Below, piece after piece: positions 33,108 to 42,790 of a DNA stretch of 64,000 bases (within the stretch, counting starts at the first letter, position 1; every line of letters starts with the position of its first letter). The position numbers were made by a program, and so were the translations under genes. The notes beneath the pieces were generated by a model. That model ran no database searches. It was not told the origin of the DNA and saw nothing but the letters and a program-made list of their open reading frames with translations. The stretch is from an uncultured Eubacteriales bacterium (GTDB taxonomy: Bacteria; Bacillota; Clostridia; Peptostreptococcales; Anaerovoracaceae): NCBI GenBank assembly GCA_902795135.1, contig CADBJW010000004.1, positions 62,001 through 126,000 on the forward strand, read 5' to 3'.

Positions 33108-35435
33108 TTAGCGGTCTTTCTTCCCAAAGATATCATCCAGTGTCAACGGCGAATCGTCCTCGATGCGTGTCGTTTGCGGTTCGGCATCGACCGCATCAAA
33201 CTTGCCAAAGAATTCATCGTCGGAGAATTCTTTATATTGTATGGATTTTGCTCTGCCCGGTGCAGGTGGCTTGTAGCCGTCGTATCCCTTGTAATCGCTT
33301 CGCAGATCGTCCTCGGTGAACACTTCGTATTCGCTCTCGATCCATTCCGAATCCCGCTTTGGCGGCCGGATCGGTTCCGGTTTCGGTTTCGGCTTCGATG
33401 GCTGGGTCGGTTTCGGCTTTGATGGCTGGGTCGGCTTTGGCTTTGATGGCTGAACCGGTTGCGGCGTTGGTTTCGGTTCCGGTTTCGGTTTTCGAACCGG
33501 CAATTTATCACGCAAAGGCTTTGCGCCGCGGAACGGGTTCGTCCGGCTCTTCCGAGGCTCGGTACGCATGGAGCTGTCTTCACGGACCGGTTTCATGTAC
33601 TGGGTTGCATCGGAGTAGCCAGCAGGTGCATCATAGGATTCCGGTCTTGCGACCGATGAGGAATCAAGTTCCGATTCATGCCGCCCGGCATTCTTTTCCA
33701 CGTCATCAAACAGTTCTTCCGGCTCCTGGTAATCGCCATCGGAAAGGTTGTCCTTAAAGTCGCTCTTTCGATCCAGGCGGATGGCAAAGCTGGCGTTCTG
33801 CCGCGTGTCGGCGGCTTTTACAAAGGCCAATAGTCCCCAACAGGTAATCATGCTGGTGCCGCCCGATGAGACGAATGGGAAGGTAACGCCTGTCAGCGGC
33901 AGCAAGTCAACGGATCCAAAGACATTGAGAATGGTCTGGAAAATAAACAGTGAGGTTGCCGCACAGGCAGCGATGGAATAGTAGGTGGATCTGCCGGCGA
34001 TGATCGCTCTCTGTGCAAATACACCCATGGTGATGATACAAAGTACCGCCAGAACGGCAATCACCAGACCCCATTCTTCACTGAGCAGTCCAAAGACAAG
34101 GTCCGTGCTGGCAGCAGCCACGTCGCTCAGATTTCCTTCTCCGGCGCCAAGCCCCGGTAGGCCTCCGCTGGCAATGGACGTCAGGGTCTGAACCTGCTGG
34201 AAACCGCCGCCGGTCGGATCGTCCCAAACATGGCCCCAGGTTGCAAACCGGGAGGCGACATAAGGTCGGAACCGCAGGACCATCATGCCCATCAGTCCGG
34301 CAGCGCCGAGAATCAGAGCCAGTTTCGTGAAGTCACCGGACCGCAGGAAGGAAATGATGAGGAAGGTCACAAAGAAGATGATGGCCGTTCCGAAGTCACC
34401 CATGAGGGCCAGGCATCCCAGACAAAAAACGCTGAAGGCCATGAAGATCATCAGATTCCTTCTTTGCTGCAATTCATCCAGTGTAGCAGCTCCGATATAT
34501 ATGAATACGATTTTTACAAGTTCCGAAGGTTGGAAGGACAGACTTCCGATGTGGATCCAGTTTTGAGATCCGTTCACCACCGAGCCAAAGATCAGATTCG
34601 CCAAAAGCAGTACCACACTGATACCGAGCAATAGGATCGTGAGCTTCTTAGACCGATTGAGGTCTCTTAAAAACCAGCAAATGGCAATGAACAAAATCAC
34701 ACCGAGAAGAACGCAGATGGACTGCTTCAACACCGTTCCCGGATAGGCAGAGGCCGTGACTGCCAAACTAAGAGTCGACAGGAAAAAGGCCATGATTTCC
34801 AGTTCGAAGCCTTTGCGCCGGAACGCCCGCATGAGGAGCGTATAAGCCCACATGACGACACACAGCAGAACGTAAGCCACCGTCAGCTGGGTCGGATAAT
34901 CCTCTCCTAAAGATACGTGAAACTGAAGCACCGTCAGGAGCTGGAACAGGGTAATCGCAAAGAGCGAAAACCACGGAGATGTGGTGGATGTGTTGAGCTT
35001 CCTGTTTTTGACGTTCTGCATGCGTTCCTGCAGACTGAGTGGATAGAGTTCGAAATCCGATCCGCCAATGGTCAGAACATCGCCGCCCTTAAGAACCGTT
35101 GGTTCGTGGACGGGTTTTCCGTTGATTTTCGAACCGTTTTTAGAGTTGAGATCGTTGTAGATCCAAACGCCCTGGGAGTCGCGCATTAGCGTCGCGTGGC
35201 TCCTGGAAACGCTGCTCAGATTCAGCTTGATGTCGCATCCTCTGGACCGGCCAACCAGGTTCTCCCAGTGGGTGAGTGGTACACTGCTGCCGTCTGGGCA
35301 CCGTAAATATGCCCAGATCTCAGACGGATTTCTCATTTTGAGAAGCCCGAGTATCTGATGCAGCAGGATGAGAATGGCAAGCCCTACAAAGACCCACCGG
35401 ACGCCGGTGGTAAAGTAGAGATGCACAAAATCCAT
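33108..35435 (-). CDS. FHA domain fused to a FtsW/RodA (SEDS) glycan polymerase
   Basis: Order of domains: an N-terminal membrane helix, a forkhead-associated domain (residues ~50-130; LVGRSRGCDIKL, SSVSRSHATL, NDLNSKNGSKING), about ten membrane helices of the SEDS family (WIHIGSLSFQPSELVK, MGDFGTAIIFF, and the C-terminal GVTFPFVSSGGTSM), and a cytoplasmic tail of about 220 residues. The tail is disordered, rich in Pro/Lys, and contains a repeated PSKPKPTQ unit. SEDS proteins polymerise lipid II glycan strands; FHA domains bind phosphothreonine, which suggests control by a Ser/Thr kinase not present in the window. ATG 35435 is preferred over an earlier TTG at 35453 because of AAGGA just upstream. 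Confidence 0.9.
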   Translation of the reverse strand: MDFVHLYFTTGVRWVFVGLAILILLHQILGLLKMRNPSEIWAYLRCPDGSSVPLTHWENLVGRSRGCDIKLNLSSVSRSHATLMRDSQGVWIYNDLNSKNGSKINGKPVHEPTVLKGGDVLTIGGSDFELYPLSLQERMQNVKNRKLNTSTTSPWFSLFAITLFQLLTVLQFHVSLGEDYPTQLTVAYVLLCVVMWAYTLLMRAFRRKGFELEIMAFFLSTLSLAVTASAYPGTVLKQSICVLLGVILFIAICWFLRDLNRSKKLTILLLGISVVLLLANLIFGSVVNGSQNWIHIGSLSFQPSELVKIVFIYIGAATLDELQQRRNLMIFMAFSVFCLGCLALMGDFGTAIIFFVTFLIISFLRSGDFTKLALILGAAGLMGMMVLRFRPYVASRFATWGHVWDDPTGGGFQQVQTLTSIASGGLPGLGAGEGNLSDVAAASTDLVFGLLSEEWGLVIAVLAVLCIITMGVFAQRAIIAGRSTYYSIAACAATSLFIFQTILNVFGSVDLLPLTGVTFPFVSSGGTSMITCWGLLAFVKAADTRQNASFAIRLDRKSDFKDNLSDGDYQEPEELFDDVEKNAGRHESELDSSSVARPESYDAPAGYSDATQYMKPVREDSSMRTEPRKSRTNPFRGAKPLRDKLPVRKPKPEPKPTPQPVQPSKPKPTQPSKPKPTQPSKPKPKPEPIRPPKRDSEWIESEYEVFTEDDLRSDYKGYDGYKPPAPGRAKSIQYKEFSDDEFFGKFDAVDAEPQTTRIEDDSPLTLDDIFGKKDR
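33387..33458. repeat. Three 24-base in-frame repeats in the FtsW-like gene
   Basis: Units at 33387-33410, 33411-33434 and 33435-33458 share the core GGCTTYGATGGCTG. On the minus strand they encode the Gln-Pro-Ser-Lys-Pro-Lys-Pro-Thr type repeat of the tail. Such arrays can change in copy number. Confidence 0.75.
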
Positions 35436-35490
35436 AGTTCCTTCGTAATTCAAATCCTTTGTTCCCCTTTACCGTTTTATGAAAGCTATA

Positions 35491-36435
35491 TTAAATGTAT
35501 TGCAATGTAATAGCAACGATTGGAATCGTAATCATACAGAGAATGGTCGTAAGCATGACGCCTTTCGTAGCAAACTGTACGTCCGCCTTGTAGCGTTCAC
35601 TCAGGATGACGCTGAGCATGGCGCACGGCATCGCTGCCTCCATGATGATGACGGTTCCGAACAGCGTCCCTCCGCCAATGATCAGTTTGACCAGCAAAAG
35701 CGCCACAGCCGGAGCGACCAAAAGCTTGAGCAAGCATACCAGGTAGGCCGGTCCAGTGGTGAACATATCCTTGAATTTGATTCTGGCCAGATGTGACCCT
35801 ACCACGATCATCGCTAGCGGGCTGGTGGATGAGCCGACTGCGTCCATAGGTCCGCTAAGGATTTCCGGAATTTGTATTCCACAAATAAACAGGACCAGAC
35901 CGAGCAGTGATCCGATGAAACAAGGATTGATCAGCCCTTTCATCGTTTCTCCCAGGCTCATTTTGGTCTCGCCTTTTGCCGCCTGACGTATGAGCGTTAC
36001 TCCGATGGAGAACATGAGCACGTCGAAGGAAGAGTCGCACAAAGCACCATAAAAGACGGCTTCTTTACCAAACAACCCGTCGAGGACAGGCAGACCCAGG
36101 AATCCGGTGTTTCCAAAAACCATCATAAATGCCATAATGCCGGTCTGTTCAGGCGGGAGTTTAACGATCATCGTAAGCAATTTGGAAATGATCATCGCGA
36201 TGATAACCACTCCGATAAAGATCAGGACAACGTACTTGCAGTTGTTCAGAATCTCCCAGGAGAAATCCATCTGCATGGCCATAATGACCAGGCAAGGATA
36301 GGTAATATGCGTGATTATGCTTGAAACTCCTTCAGTATGCTGCTTGTTTATTAAATTCATCTTTGTCAGCACATAGCCTGGCAGGATCATGATAAATACT
36401 TTCGCCAGAGCCAGAATGACATCGACTGCTCCCAT
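35491..36435 (-). CDS. AEC-family (auxin efflux carrier-like) transporter
   Basis: A 314-residue membrane protein with about ten hydrophobic helices in two inverted halves. The N-half GNTGFLGLPVL and the C-half MEAAMPCAMLSVI crossover motifs are typical of the AEC/BASS-like carriers. Bacterial members export or import organic acids such as malate or malonate; the substrate is not evident here. It is transcribed toward the FtsW-like gene but separated from it by under 40 bases. Confidence 0.87.
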   Translation of the reverse strand: MGAVDVILALAKVFIMILPGYVLTKMNLINKQHTEGVSSIITHITYPCLVIMAMQMDFSWEILNNCKYVVLIFIGVVIIAMIISKLLTMIVKLPPEQTGIMAFMMVFGNTGFLGLPVLDGLFGKEAVFYGALCDSSFDVLMFSIGVTLIRQAAKGETKMSLGETMKGLINPCFIGSLLGLVLFICGIQIPEILSGPMDAVGSSTSPLAMIVVGSHLARIKFKDMFTTGPAYLVCLLKLLVAPAVALLLVKLIIGGGTLFGTVIIMEAAMPCAMLSVILSERYKADVQFATKGVMLTTILCMITIPIVAITLQYI

Positions 36436-36590
36436 ATGCTAAAACTCCGTATAATATGCAGATTGCTCTTAATTTACTTTTATACAAAAAACCAATATAA
36501 TTATAACGTGTAATGACGGCTAGTACAAGAATTCAGCGGGTTTAAGTATGTTAAGGTCTATTAAGGTTTTCACCCAAAGGAAATAAAAAA

Positions 36591-37700
36591 ATGAACGAAA
36601 AAAAACAGATCGATTTGGAGAACAAAACCATACTCGTGACCGGCTCCCCGGGGTTTATCGGAGCCAATCTGGTCATGCGATTGCTTCACGTGATGGACTC
36701 CGGAAGCGTCATCAGTTTTGACAACATGAATGCATACTACGACCCGGCACTCAAAGAGTATCGGTTAAGCAAAATCGAGGAAGAAGCCGCAACCGTTGCA
36801 AATCAGGCGGCCCGGGACGGGACGTCCTGCCCGAAGCATGTCTTTATCCAAGGCGATCTGTCCGACAGGGCCGCCGTTGATAAAGCCTTTGCACAGTGGC
36901 AGCCGGATATCGTCATTAACCTGGCGGCCCAGGCAGGGGTGCGGTATTCCATCGACCACCCGCAGACCTACATCCAGTCCAACATCATGGGCTTTATGAA
37001 CGTGCTGGAGGCTTGCCGGAATCACCCGGTGGAACATCTGGTCTATGCATCGTCCAGTTCGGTCTACGGAAATAATAACGCCACGCCCTTTAGTACCGAA
37101 GACAAGACCGATACGCCCGTTTCCCTTTATGCGGCGACGAAAAAGTCCAACGAACTGCTCGCTTACAGTTACGCCAAACTCTATAACATCCCGTGTACGG
37201 GCCTTCGATTCTTTACGGTTTACGGACCTGCAGGGCGTCCGGATATGTTCTATTATTCCGCCACTGAGAAATTGTTGAGAGGGGATAGCATCAAGCTGTT
37301 TAATTACGGCAACTGTGCCCGGGACTTTACCTATGTGGATGATATTGTAGAAGGGATTCTCCGCATCATGCAGGGCGCACCGAAACAGGAGGACGGTCTG
37401 GATGGCCTGCCGATCGCGCCTTTTGCACTCTACAATATTGGCGCTGGGGCGCCTGTGGATCTGATGGGATTTGTTCAGATTTTGCAGGAAGAACTGGTGG
37501 GAGCGGAGCTGCTCCCGGCAGATTACGATTTTCAGGCGCACCAGGAACTAGTACCGATGCAGCCCGGCGATGTGGCCGTGACCTATGCGGATACAAAGGC
37601 TTTAGAGGCGGATTTTGGATATGCACCGTCCACCGGCCTCCGGGAAGGACTGCGCCGGTTTGTGGCTTGGTATAAGGAATGGCAGTATCATTTTAGGTGA
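36591..37700 (+). CDS. UDP-glucuronate 4-epimerase-like nucleotide sugar epimerase
   Basis: Extended short-chain dehydrogenase of 369 residues. NAD+ site GSPGFIGANL near residue 18, NLAAQAGVRYSIDHP, catalytic SSSSVYG, and YAATKK (Tyr/Lys pair). The sequence FDNMNAYYDPALKEYRL and AQAGVRYS are characteristic of the UDP-glucuronate/galacturonate epimerases rather than GalE. The dehydrogenase that makes UDP-glucuronate is encoded at 47.6 kb, so together they can provide UDP-galacturonate. It is convergent with the Wzm gene. Confidence 0.86.
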   Translation: MNEKKQIDLENKTILVTGSPGFIGANLVMRLLHVMDSGSVISFDNMNAYYDPALKEYRLSKIEEEAATVANQAARDGTSCPKHVFIQGDLSDRAAVDKAFAQWQPDIVINLAAQAGVRYSIDHPQTYIQSNIMGFMNVLEACRNHPVEHLVYASSSSVYGNNNATPFSTEDKTDTPVSLYAATKKSNELLAYSYAKLYNIPCTGLRFFTVYGPAGRPDMFYYSATEKLLRGDSIKLFNYGNCARDFTYVDDIVEGILRIMQGAPKQEDGLDGLPIAPFALYNIGAGAPVDLMGFVQILQEELVGAELLPADYDFQAHQELVPMQPGDVAVTYADTKALEADFGYAPSTGLREGLRRFVAWYKEWQYHFR

Positions 37701-37728
37701 TTCATTATGGACAACCGCTCTATTTGAT

Positions 37729-38586
37729 TTAAACGGTATCAATGAAAGTGCGTTCGACTCTGTTGAAAATCAGCGAGCCAACGAGTAGGGCAAAGGCAGC
37801 GAAAACGAGCGTGGTAATCACAGAAACGAGTTCAAGCTGTCCCTGACCCAGCATGATTTTGCGGAACAATTCCATAGGGGCCGTCATCGGATTGAACAGC
37901 ATAATCCGGTACATCCAGCCCATAGGATCCAGTTGGGAAATAGGGTACACAACGGGTGTTGCGTACATCCATAGAGAAACGCCGAAATCAACGAGCAATG
38001 TTAAATCCCGGTATTTTGTAGTCAAGGCTGAAATCAAAACGCCAAGGCCCAAACCCATCAGTCCAGTTATAAGGATGACGACGGGAAGCAACACAAAGAG
38101 TGCCCAGTCCGGATGTGCTTCTCCCCGTGCAATGTAATATAGCAGCAGGATAAAAATCATTGCAAATTCAATCAGGAATTCAACCAAAGCAGTCAACATG
38201 GTTGAGAATGATATGGTCAGGCGGGGAAAGTACACCTTGCCAAAAATATTTGCATTGCTCAGGAAGGTCGTGGAGTTTCGTTTCAAGGATGAAGCGTAAA
38301 AGGCCCAGAGCCCATGGCTACAAAGGTAAAAGAGGAGGGCAGGTACGCCGTTTGTGCTGATTCCCGCAATGCCCTGAAAGACGGCGGCATAAACCACACT
38401 GGTAAGCAGGGGTGTTAAGATCAGCCAAAGGGGTCCGAGAATCGTCTGTTTATAGGTGAGAGTCATAGTTCGCTTCGTAAACAGGATGATTAAATCTCGG
38501 TATTGCCACACATCTTTGATATTCAGTGACCAGCGATTCACGTCACCGTCGATATGTACATGATAGTTTTTGTTATTGTTGCTCAT
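37729..38586 (-). CDS. Polysaccharide ABC exporter, permease (Wzm/TagG type)
   Basis: An ABC-2 type permease of 285 residues with six hydrophobic helices. N-terminal cytoplasmic part (YRDLIILFTKRTMTLTYKQTILGPLWLILTPLL) and the NRVERTFIDTV ending are typical of exporters that flip finished undecaprenyl-linked polysaccharides. It overlaps the ATPase gene by 14 bases and is the last gene of the operon. Confidence 0.92.
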   Translation of the reverse strand: MSNNNKNYHVHIDGDVNRWSLNIKDVWQYRDLIILFTKRTMTLTYKQTILGPLWLILTPLLTSVVYAAVFQGIAGISTNGVPALLFYLCSHGLWAFYASSLKRNSTTFLSNANIFGKVYFPRLTISFSTMLTALVEFLIEFAMIFILLLYYIARGEAHPDWALFVLLPVVILITGLMGLGLGVLISALTTKYRDLTLLVDFGVSLWMYATPVVYPISQLDPMGWMYRIMLFNPMTAPMELFRKIMLGQGQLELVSVITTLVFAAFALLVGSLIFNRVERTFIDTV

Positions 38587-39859
38587 GATTCATTCCCTCA
38601 ATGCCTAGGGTTTCAATTTTATCCAGTCTCACATTGCCCCAGGTTCGTACGCGCCATGGTCTGCCAAAGTAAATCGCTTTCTCAGAGATGCAGAAAGACA
38701 TGACTTTACTGAGAAAATCATGTTTGATCTCATAGCCATCGGAATAATCGATGACGGCAATGTCACAGACATAATTTCCGGCTGCCAGATTACCCGTCGG
38801 GAAAGCGTAGGTGATCCAATTCGTTCCACATTCGATATTTTGTGGATCAGAGTAGGTCATGCCGACCAGCTCCCCTATACTATTGCAAACAAGCAAACGA
38901 ATCGAAACATTGGACAAATCCCGATTCGATTGGAGGCAAATACGAAATCCTAGTGTTCCGCCGGAAGACACCGTATCATCACAAGAGAGATCAGCTATTT
39001 TGCATTGCCCCGTCAGAGTTAGATCACGGCGTTTTTTTGCAATCAACAGGCTCGATTCGTCCTTTGCGGTTTGGAGGTATTGTGTGTAATAAGATATCGC
39101 TCTTTCCACCTCACCGTCATAGATGATTTTGCCTTCCGAAAGTACCAGACAGCGATCGCAGAGATTGCGGACCGTTTCCATGTTGTGACTGACATACAAA
39201 ACCGTTCGGCTTTCATCCCGGGCCGCTTGCCGCATCTTATCAATGCACTTCTTCTGGAACGCAATATCCCCAACTGCGAGAACCTCGTCCATAATGACGA
39301 TTTCACTATCAAGATGGGAGGCAACCGCAAAAGCCAGCTTGACATACATGCCGCTGGAATATCGTTTGACTGGCGTATCGATAAATTCACGTACTTCCGA
39401 AAAATCGATGATTTGTTCCAATTTCTCGTTAATCTCGGCTTTCGTCATTCCGAGAATGGCACCGTTGAGATAAATGTTCTCTCTGCCCGTCATTTCACCG
39501 TGAAAGCCGGTCCCAACTTCCAGCATGGATGTGACGCGACCATACAGATCGATCGTGCCGCTCGTTGGGGAAGCAACTCTGGAAATCAGTTTGAGCAAGG
39601 TGCTTTTGCCCGCACCATTCCCACCGATAATGCCCAAGCATTCCCCCTGATGAACGGTAAGATCAACGCCGTTGAGCGCTTGCAGGATGTCACCCTGCAG
39701 GCGGTCTTCCTGACCGATTTTGCTGTTCGGATCGATCTTATTTCGGCGCTTTGCCCACCAACTTTGCAGATCCCTTTGGAGGGTTCCATGACCGATTTGA
39801 CCCAGACGATATTCTTTTTTCAGACCCTTGATTTGGATCATCACTTTTTTTTCATCCAT
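38573..39859 (-). CDS. Polysaccharide ABC exporter, ATPase with Wzt-like C-terminal domain
   Basis: The nucleotide-binding domain (residues ~1-250) has GGNGAGKSTLLKLI (Walker A), YSSGM (signature), IVIMDEVLAVGD (Walker B) and the switch His in YVSHNM. A C-terminal beta-sandwich of about 160 residues follows, as in Wzt proteins that recognise the end of the exported polysaccharide chain. Transport is therefore probably coupled to a terminal chain modification. The methyltransferase at 42161 is a candidate for making it, by analogy with O-antigen systems; this is inference. Confidence 0.92.
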   Translation of the reverse strand: MDEKKVMIQIKGLKKEYRLGQIGHGTLQRDLQSWWAKRRNKIDPNSKIGQEDRLQGDILQALNGVDLTVHQGECLGIIGGNGAGKSTLLKLISRVASPTSGTIDLYGRVTSMLEVGTGFHGEMTGRENIYLNGAILGMTKAEINEKLEQIIDFSEVREFIDTPVKRYSSGMYVKLAFAVASHLDSEIVIMDEVLAVGDIAFQKKCIDKMRQAARDESRTVLYVSHNMETVRNLCDRCLVLSEGKIIYDGEVERAISYYTQYLQTAKDESSLLIAKKRRDLTLTGQCKIADLSCDDTVSSGGTLGFRICLQSNRDLSNVSIRLLVCNSIGELVGMTYSDPQNIECGTNWITYAFPTGNLAAGNYVCDIAVIDYSDGYEIKHDFLSKVMSFCISEKAIYFGRPWRVRTWGNVRLDKIETLGIEGMNHEQQ

Positions 39860-39904
39860 ATTACATATCTGTACATATTGTTTGTAAGTTCGTTGACAAA
39901 CAAT

Positions 39905-41026
39905 TTATTCGGCAATAACTTTTTCAATCATTGCTTCCCATTCAGGGATCACATTTTCTATGCGGAATTTTTCACCGGTTTTCTTTCCGGCTCGGCGAAT
40001 CGATTCATATAATGCATCATCGTCTGCAATTCTGCACATGGCATGGTAGAGTGCGGATTCGTTTCCAATGGGAACCAATAGTCCGTTCTCCTCCGATTGT
40101 ATCACATCTATGGAACCCTCGCAGTCTGTTGATATACACGGCAACCCCATCATCAAAGCTTCCAGAAGCGCATTTGAAAGTCCCTCATAGTTTGATGGAA
40201 GGACAAACATTTTGGCGTCGGCTATCAGCGAGTGGATATTTCGCACATTTCCATGGAAGAAGACACTGTCGTTTATGCCAAGCTGACAAGCCAGTTCCAT
40301 GAGTTTTTCTTTTAAGGGACCGTCCCCATAGAGGGACAGTTCATAGTCTGGGTGGGTCGTGTGAAATTTGGCAAATGCACGGATCAACATCGCCTGATTT
40401 TTTTGTTCATGCAGTCTGCCCACGGTGACGATCCTGTTGTTCGGCTTTTCAGATGCGTTTACGGTAACGGTTACAGGATTTGGTAATATAGAACTGTGAT
40501 CCTGTATTTCCTTGGGGTACAACTGTTTTACTGATTCCGACTGAAACACTACGTGGTCGGCTTTCCGGTATTGTTTTACGGTCTTGTTGAAACGCAACGG
40601 AGCTTTCTTTATAGGATTATTTCTTTCAGAACATATAACTTTTCCATGTCCCTTACTCGATAAGTTCAGCTGATTGCCATCGTAAAGGAAAGAAATTACG
40701 GCGGCAGGGTGTCGAAACCATCGGAGAAGGAATAGTTGCATTATGCGAACCATGGTTCTATCTGCCAGTTCTATCCATTCAATTTGCTCGCTGACAGGAT
40801 ACTCGACGGCGCGTGGATAGAATGTAATGACAGACACATTATAAGTTTCATTTAAGCCAGTTGCCAATATGGAGGCAACTCTCTGGGCACCGCCGCCACC
40901 AAGTGAGTTAACCAAAATGAAAATCCGGGGATGATCATTGGGATAATCGCGCTTGAACTTAATCTGACGAAAATTCTGTATTAGAGCTCTGTCGATTTTA
41001 AATTGTTTGAGTATTCTACGTATCAT
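39905..41026 (-). CDS. Glycosyltransferase family 4
   Basis: A GT-B fold enzyme of 373 residues. Motifs: N-terminal ILVNSLGGGGAQRVA (nucleotide-sugar enzyme turn), IVTVGRLHEQKNQAMLI at the start of the C-domain, and SNYEGLSNALLEALMMGLPCISTDCEGS (the EX7E region). It is similar to the GT4 enzyme at 42787, so the two are paralogues. It overlaps the next upstream gene by 11 bases. Donor and acceptor sugars are unknown. Confidence 0.9.
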   Translation of the reverse strand: MIRRILKQFKIDRALIQNFRQIKFKRDYPNDHPRIFILVNSLGGGGAQRVASILATGLNETYNVSVITFYPRAVEYPVSEQIEWIELADRTMVRIMQLFLLRWFRHPAAVISFLYDGNQLNLSSKGHGKVICSERNNPIKKAPLRFNKTVKQYRKADHVVFQSESVKQLYPKEIQDHSSILPNPVTVTVNASEKPNNRIVTVGRLHEQKNQAMLIRAFAKFHTTHPDYELSLYGDGPLKEKLMELACQLGINDSVFFHGNVRNIHSLIADAKMFVLPSNYEGLSNALLEALMMGLPCISTDCEGSIDVIQSEENGLLVPIGNESALYHAMCRIADDDALYESIRRAGKKTGEKFRIENVIPEWEAMIEKVIAE

Positions 41027-42161
41027 GATTCGTTACCTGCTTGATCACATCTTCGTACTGACGGAATACGCATTCCCAAGTAAAACGATCTATTACGATT
41101 TGTCGGCTTCTTTCTCCCATGGATTTGAGTTCAGGGGATGTTCTGTGAATCAGGTCTTTTAAGTCTCTGATAAAGTTTTCATCGGAAGAGATCCCGTTAT
41201 TATGAATGAGCTCGAAGGATCCCTGACAATCTTTCCGCATGATGACAGGCAGTCCTGATGCCATGGCTTCCAGGACAGCGTTCGGCATGCCTTCCCGGTG
41301 GGATGGAAATACGAATAAATCAGCATCATGATAGAGGTGGGGCAATTCTGACTGTGCCCTCTCACCAAGAAATTTGATTTTTTCATGGCAAACCCATTCA
41401 ACCGCCAGTTTTTCCAAATCCTCTCGGTAGGGACCGTCGCCGACGATCGTCCACCGGATGCTTTTCCCGGTATCCTGTTCAAGGGGCTTGATAAAAGGAA
41501 TCACATCCTGTAACCCTTTTCTCTTTATGAGCCTGCAAACTGTCAGGAGACGGAAGGTGTCTCCTTTGAGGGATTCATCTATAGGTGAGAATCGTTCTGT
41601 ATCAACGCCATTTGGGATAACTTTCACTGGAAATTTGGAGCAATAATCCAAAGCGTATTTTTGCAGACCGACACTATTGGCAATCAGTGCATCTGCACTC
41701 TTCCAAATGCGCTGAATCTGTGGAGACAATAGTTTATAAAGGACTGCAAATCTGTCCTGAAAACCTGGAATATCGCCTCCACCAAATCGTATAATATATG
41801 GCACCCCGTATTTCTTTTTCAGATGCAGGGCCAATGGTCCGCTCGGTATGCCGAAGAAGCAAAGGCAGATGTCAAAGTGCTGCATCCATGTGGCAGAATC
41901 AAGCAATCGGTAAGCCTTATGCAGGTAATCAAGCATCTCGGATGCTTTGCTATGATCACAATTCTTGCGTTTGGCCTTAACACGATCGATAATGATTTTG
42001 CCGCCCTCTAAGCATTCTCTTTCAGGTAAATTGCCATAACCTGAAGTTACAATATGAACCGTATGACCATGTTTGGCAAATTGGAGAGCCAGATTCCTGC
42101 ATGCATTGGCGCCTCCCCCGCCTAAAGGTGGGTACTCGTGTGACAGAAACAAAATGTTCAT
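41016..42161 (-). CDS. Glycosyltransferase family 4
   Basis: GT-B enzyme of 381 residues beginning ILFLSHEYPPLGGGGANACRNLA; C-domain LLTVCRLIKRKGLQDVI and PSHREGMPNAVLEAMASGLPVIMR. It belongs to a different GT4 subgroup from its neighbours. Its start codon shares a base with the stop of the methyltransferase (TGATG), so translation is coupled. Confidence 0.9.
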   Translation of the reverse strand: MNILFLSHEYPPLGGGGANACRNLALQFAKHGHTVHIVTSGYGNLPERECLEGGKIIIDRVKAKRKNCDHSKASEMLDYLHKAYRLLDSATWMQHFDICLCFFGIPSGPLALHLKKKYGVPYIIRFGGGDIPGFQDRFAVLYKLLSPQIQRIWKSADALIANSVGLQKYALDYCSKFPVKVIPNGVDTERFSPIDESLKGDTFRLLTVCRLIKRKGLQDVIPFIKPLEQDTGKSIRWTIVGDGPYREDLEKLAVEWVCHEKIKFLGERAQSELPHLYHDADLFVFPSHREGMPNAVLEAMASGLPVIMRKDCQGSFELIHNNGISSDENFIRDLKDLIHRTSPELKSMGERSRQIVIDRFTWECVFRQYEDVIKQVTNHDT

Positions 42162-42790
42162 CAGACGTACCTCTTTTCACAAACAAAAAGGACGGAATGT
42201 TTTGCGATGCGTTCCACCAACAAGGGTTTCAATCCGGCAGCCAGCAGCATTTTTTGAAGCTGACGGCTGGAATACTTTTTCACGTCACCTTTTTTGTGGT
42301 TCATAAGAGTAAGCATCAGGTTTGCTCTTATGCGGTTCAGATGGCGAAAATCATTTTCCACAAAGTAAAGAACCCCGTCATCTTTCAAGATGCGTTTTAT
42401 CTCGGAAAGGGCATGAATAGGCCTAGGATAATGATGAAAACTATGCATGTTAAGGACGACATCCATGGAAGCGTCTTCCAATGGAATAGACTCAACATCA
42501 CCGACCAGAAGTGTTGCATGTCCATCAAGTTTCGCTTTCGCGACCTCGACGGATTTAGGGGAAAGATCTACTCCGTAAAGAGAAAGATCCTTTGGATGTG
42601 AGTCAGAAATCAGCTTTAGCATGTTTCCGGTTCCACAGCTGATATCAGCAAGACATCCATGAAGGGGCACAGATTGTAAGTATTGCATTAAGATATCATA
42701 GCAAAGGGCCGGCTCCTGTATCGTTCTGTTCTGCAGTGCGACTTTATTGAAATATTTTGTAGATTTTGATTTGAATTTATCGGGATTCAT
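42161..42790 (-). CDS. SAM-dependent methyltransferase, class I
   Basis: A 209-residue Rossmann-fold methyltransferase. SAM-binding motif I is LADISCGTGNMLKLI (residues ~45-59), with the acidic YGVDLSPKSVEVAK after it and the motif LNMHSFHHYPRP later. Embedded in the glycosyltransferase operon with 4-base and 1-base overlaps on either side, it probably methylates a sugar or the growing polysaccharide. Chain-end methylation for Wzt recognition is an attractive but unproven role. Confidence 0.85.
   Translation of the reverse strand: MNPDKFKSKSTKYFNKVALQNRTIQEPALCYDILMQYLQSVPLHGCLADISCGTGNMLKLISDSHPKDLSLYGVDLSPKSVEVAKAKLDGHATLLVGDVESIPLEDASMDVVLNMHSFHHYPRPIHALSEIKRILKDDGVLYFVENDFRHLNRIRANLMLTLMNHKKGDVKKYSSRQLQKMLLAAGLKPLLVERIAKHSVLFVCEKRYV

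Noticed and set aside
39071-40012. Plus-strand open frame of 313 codons
   Set aside because: Antisense to the Wzt-like ATPase and a GT4 gene; no protein-like features.
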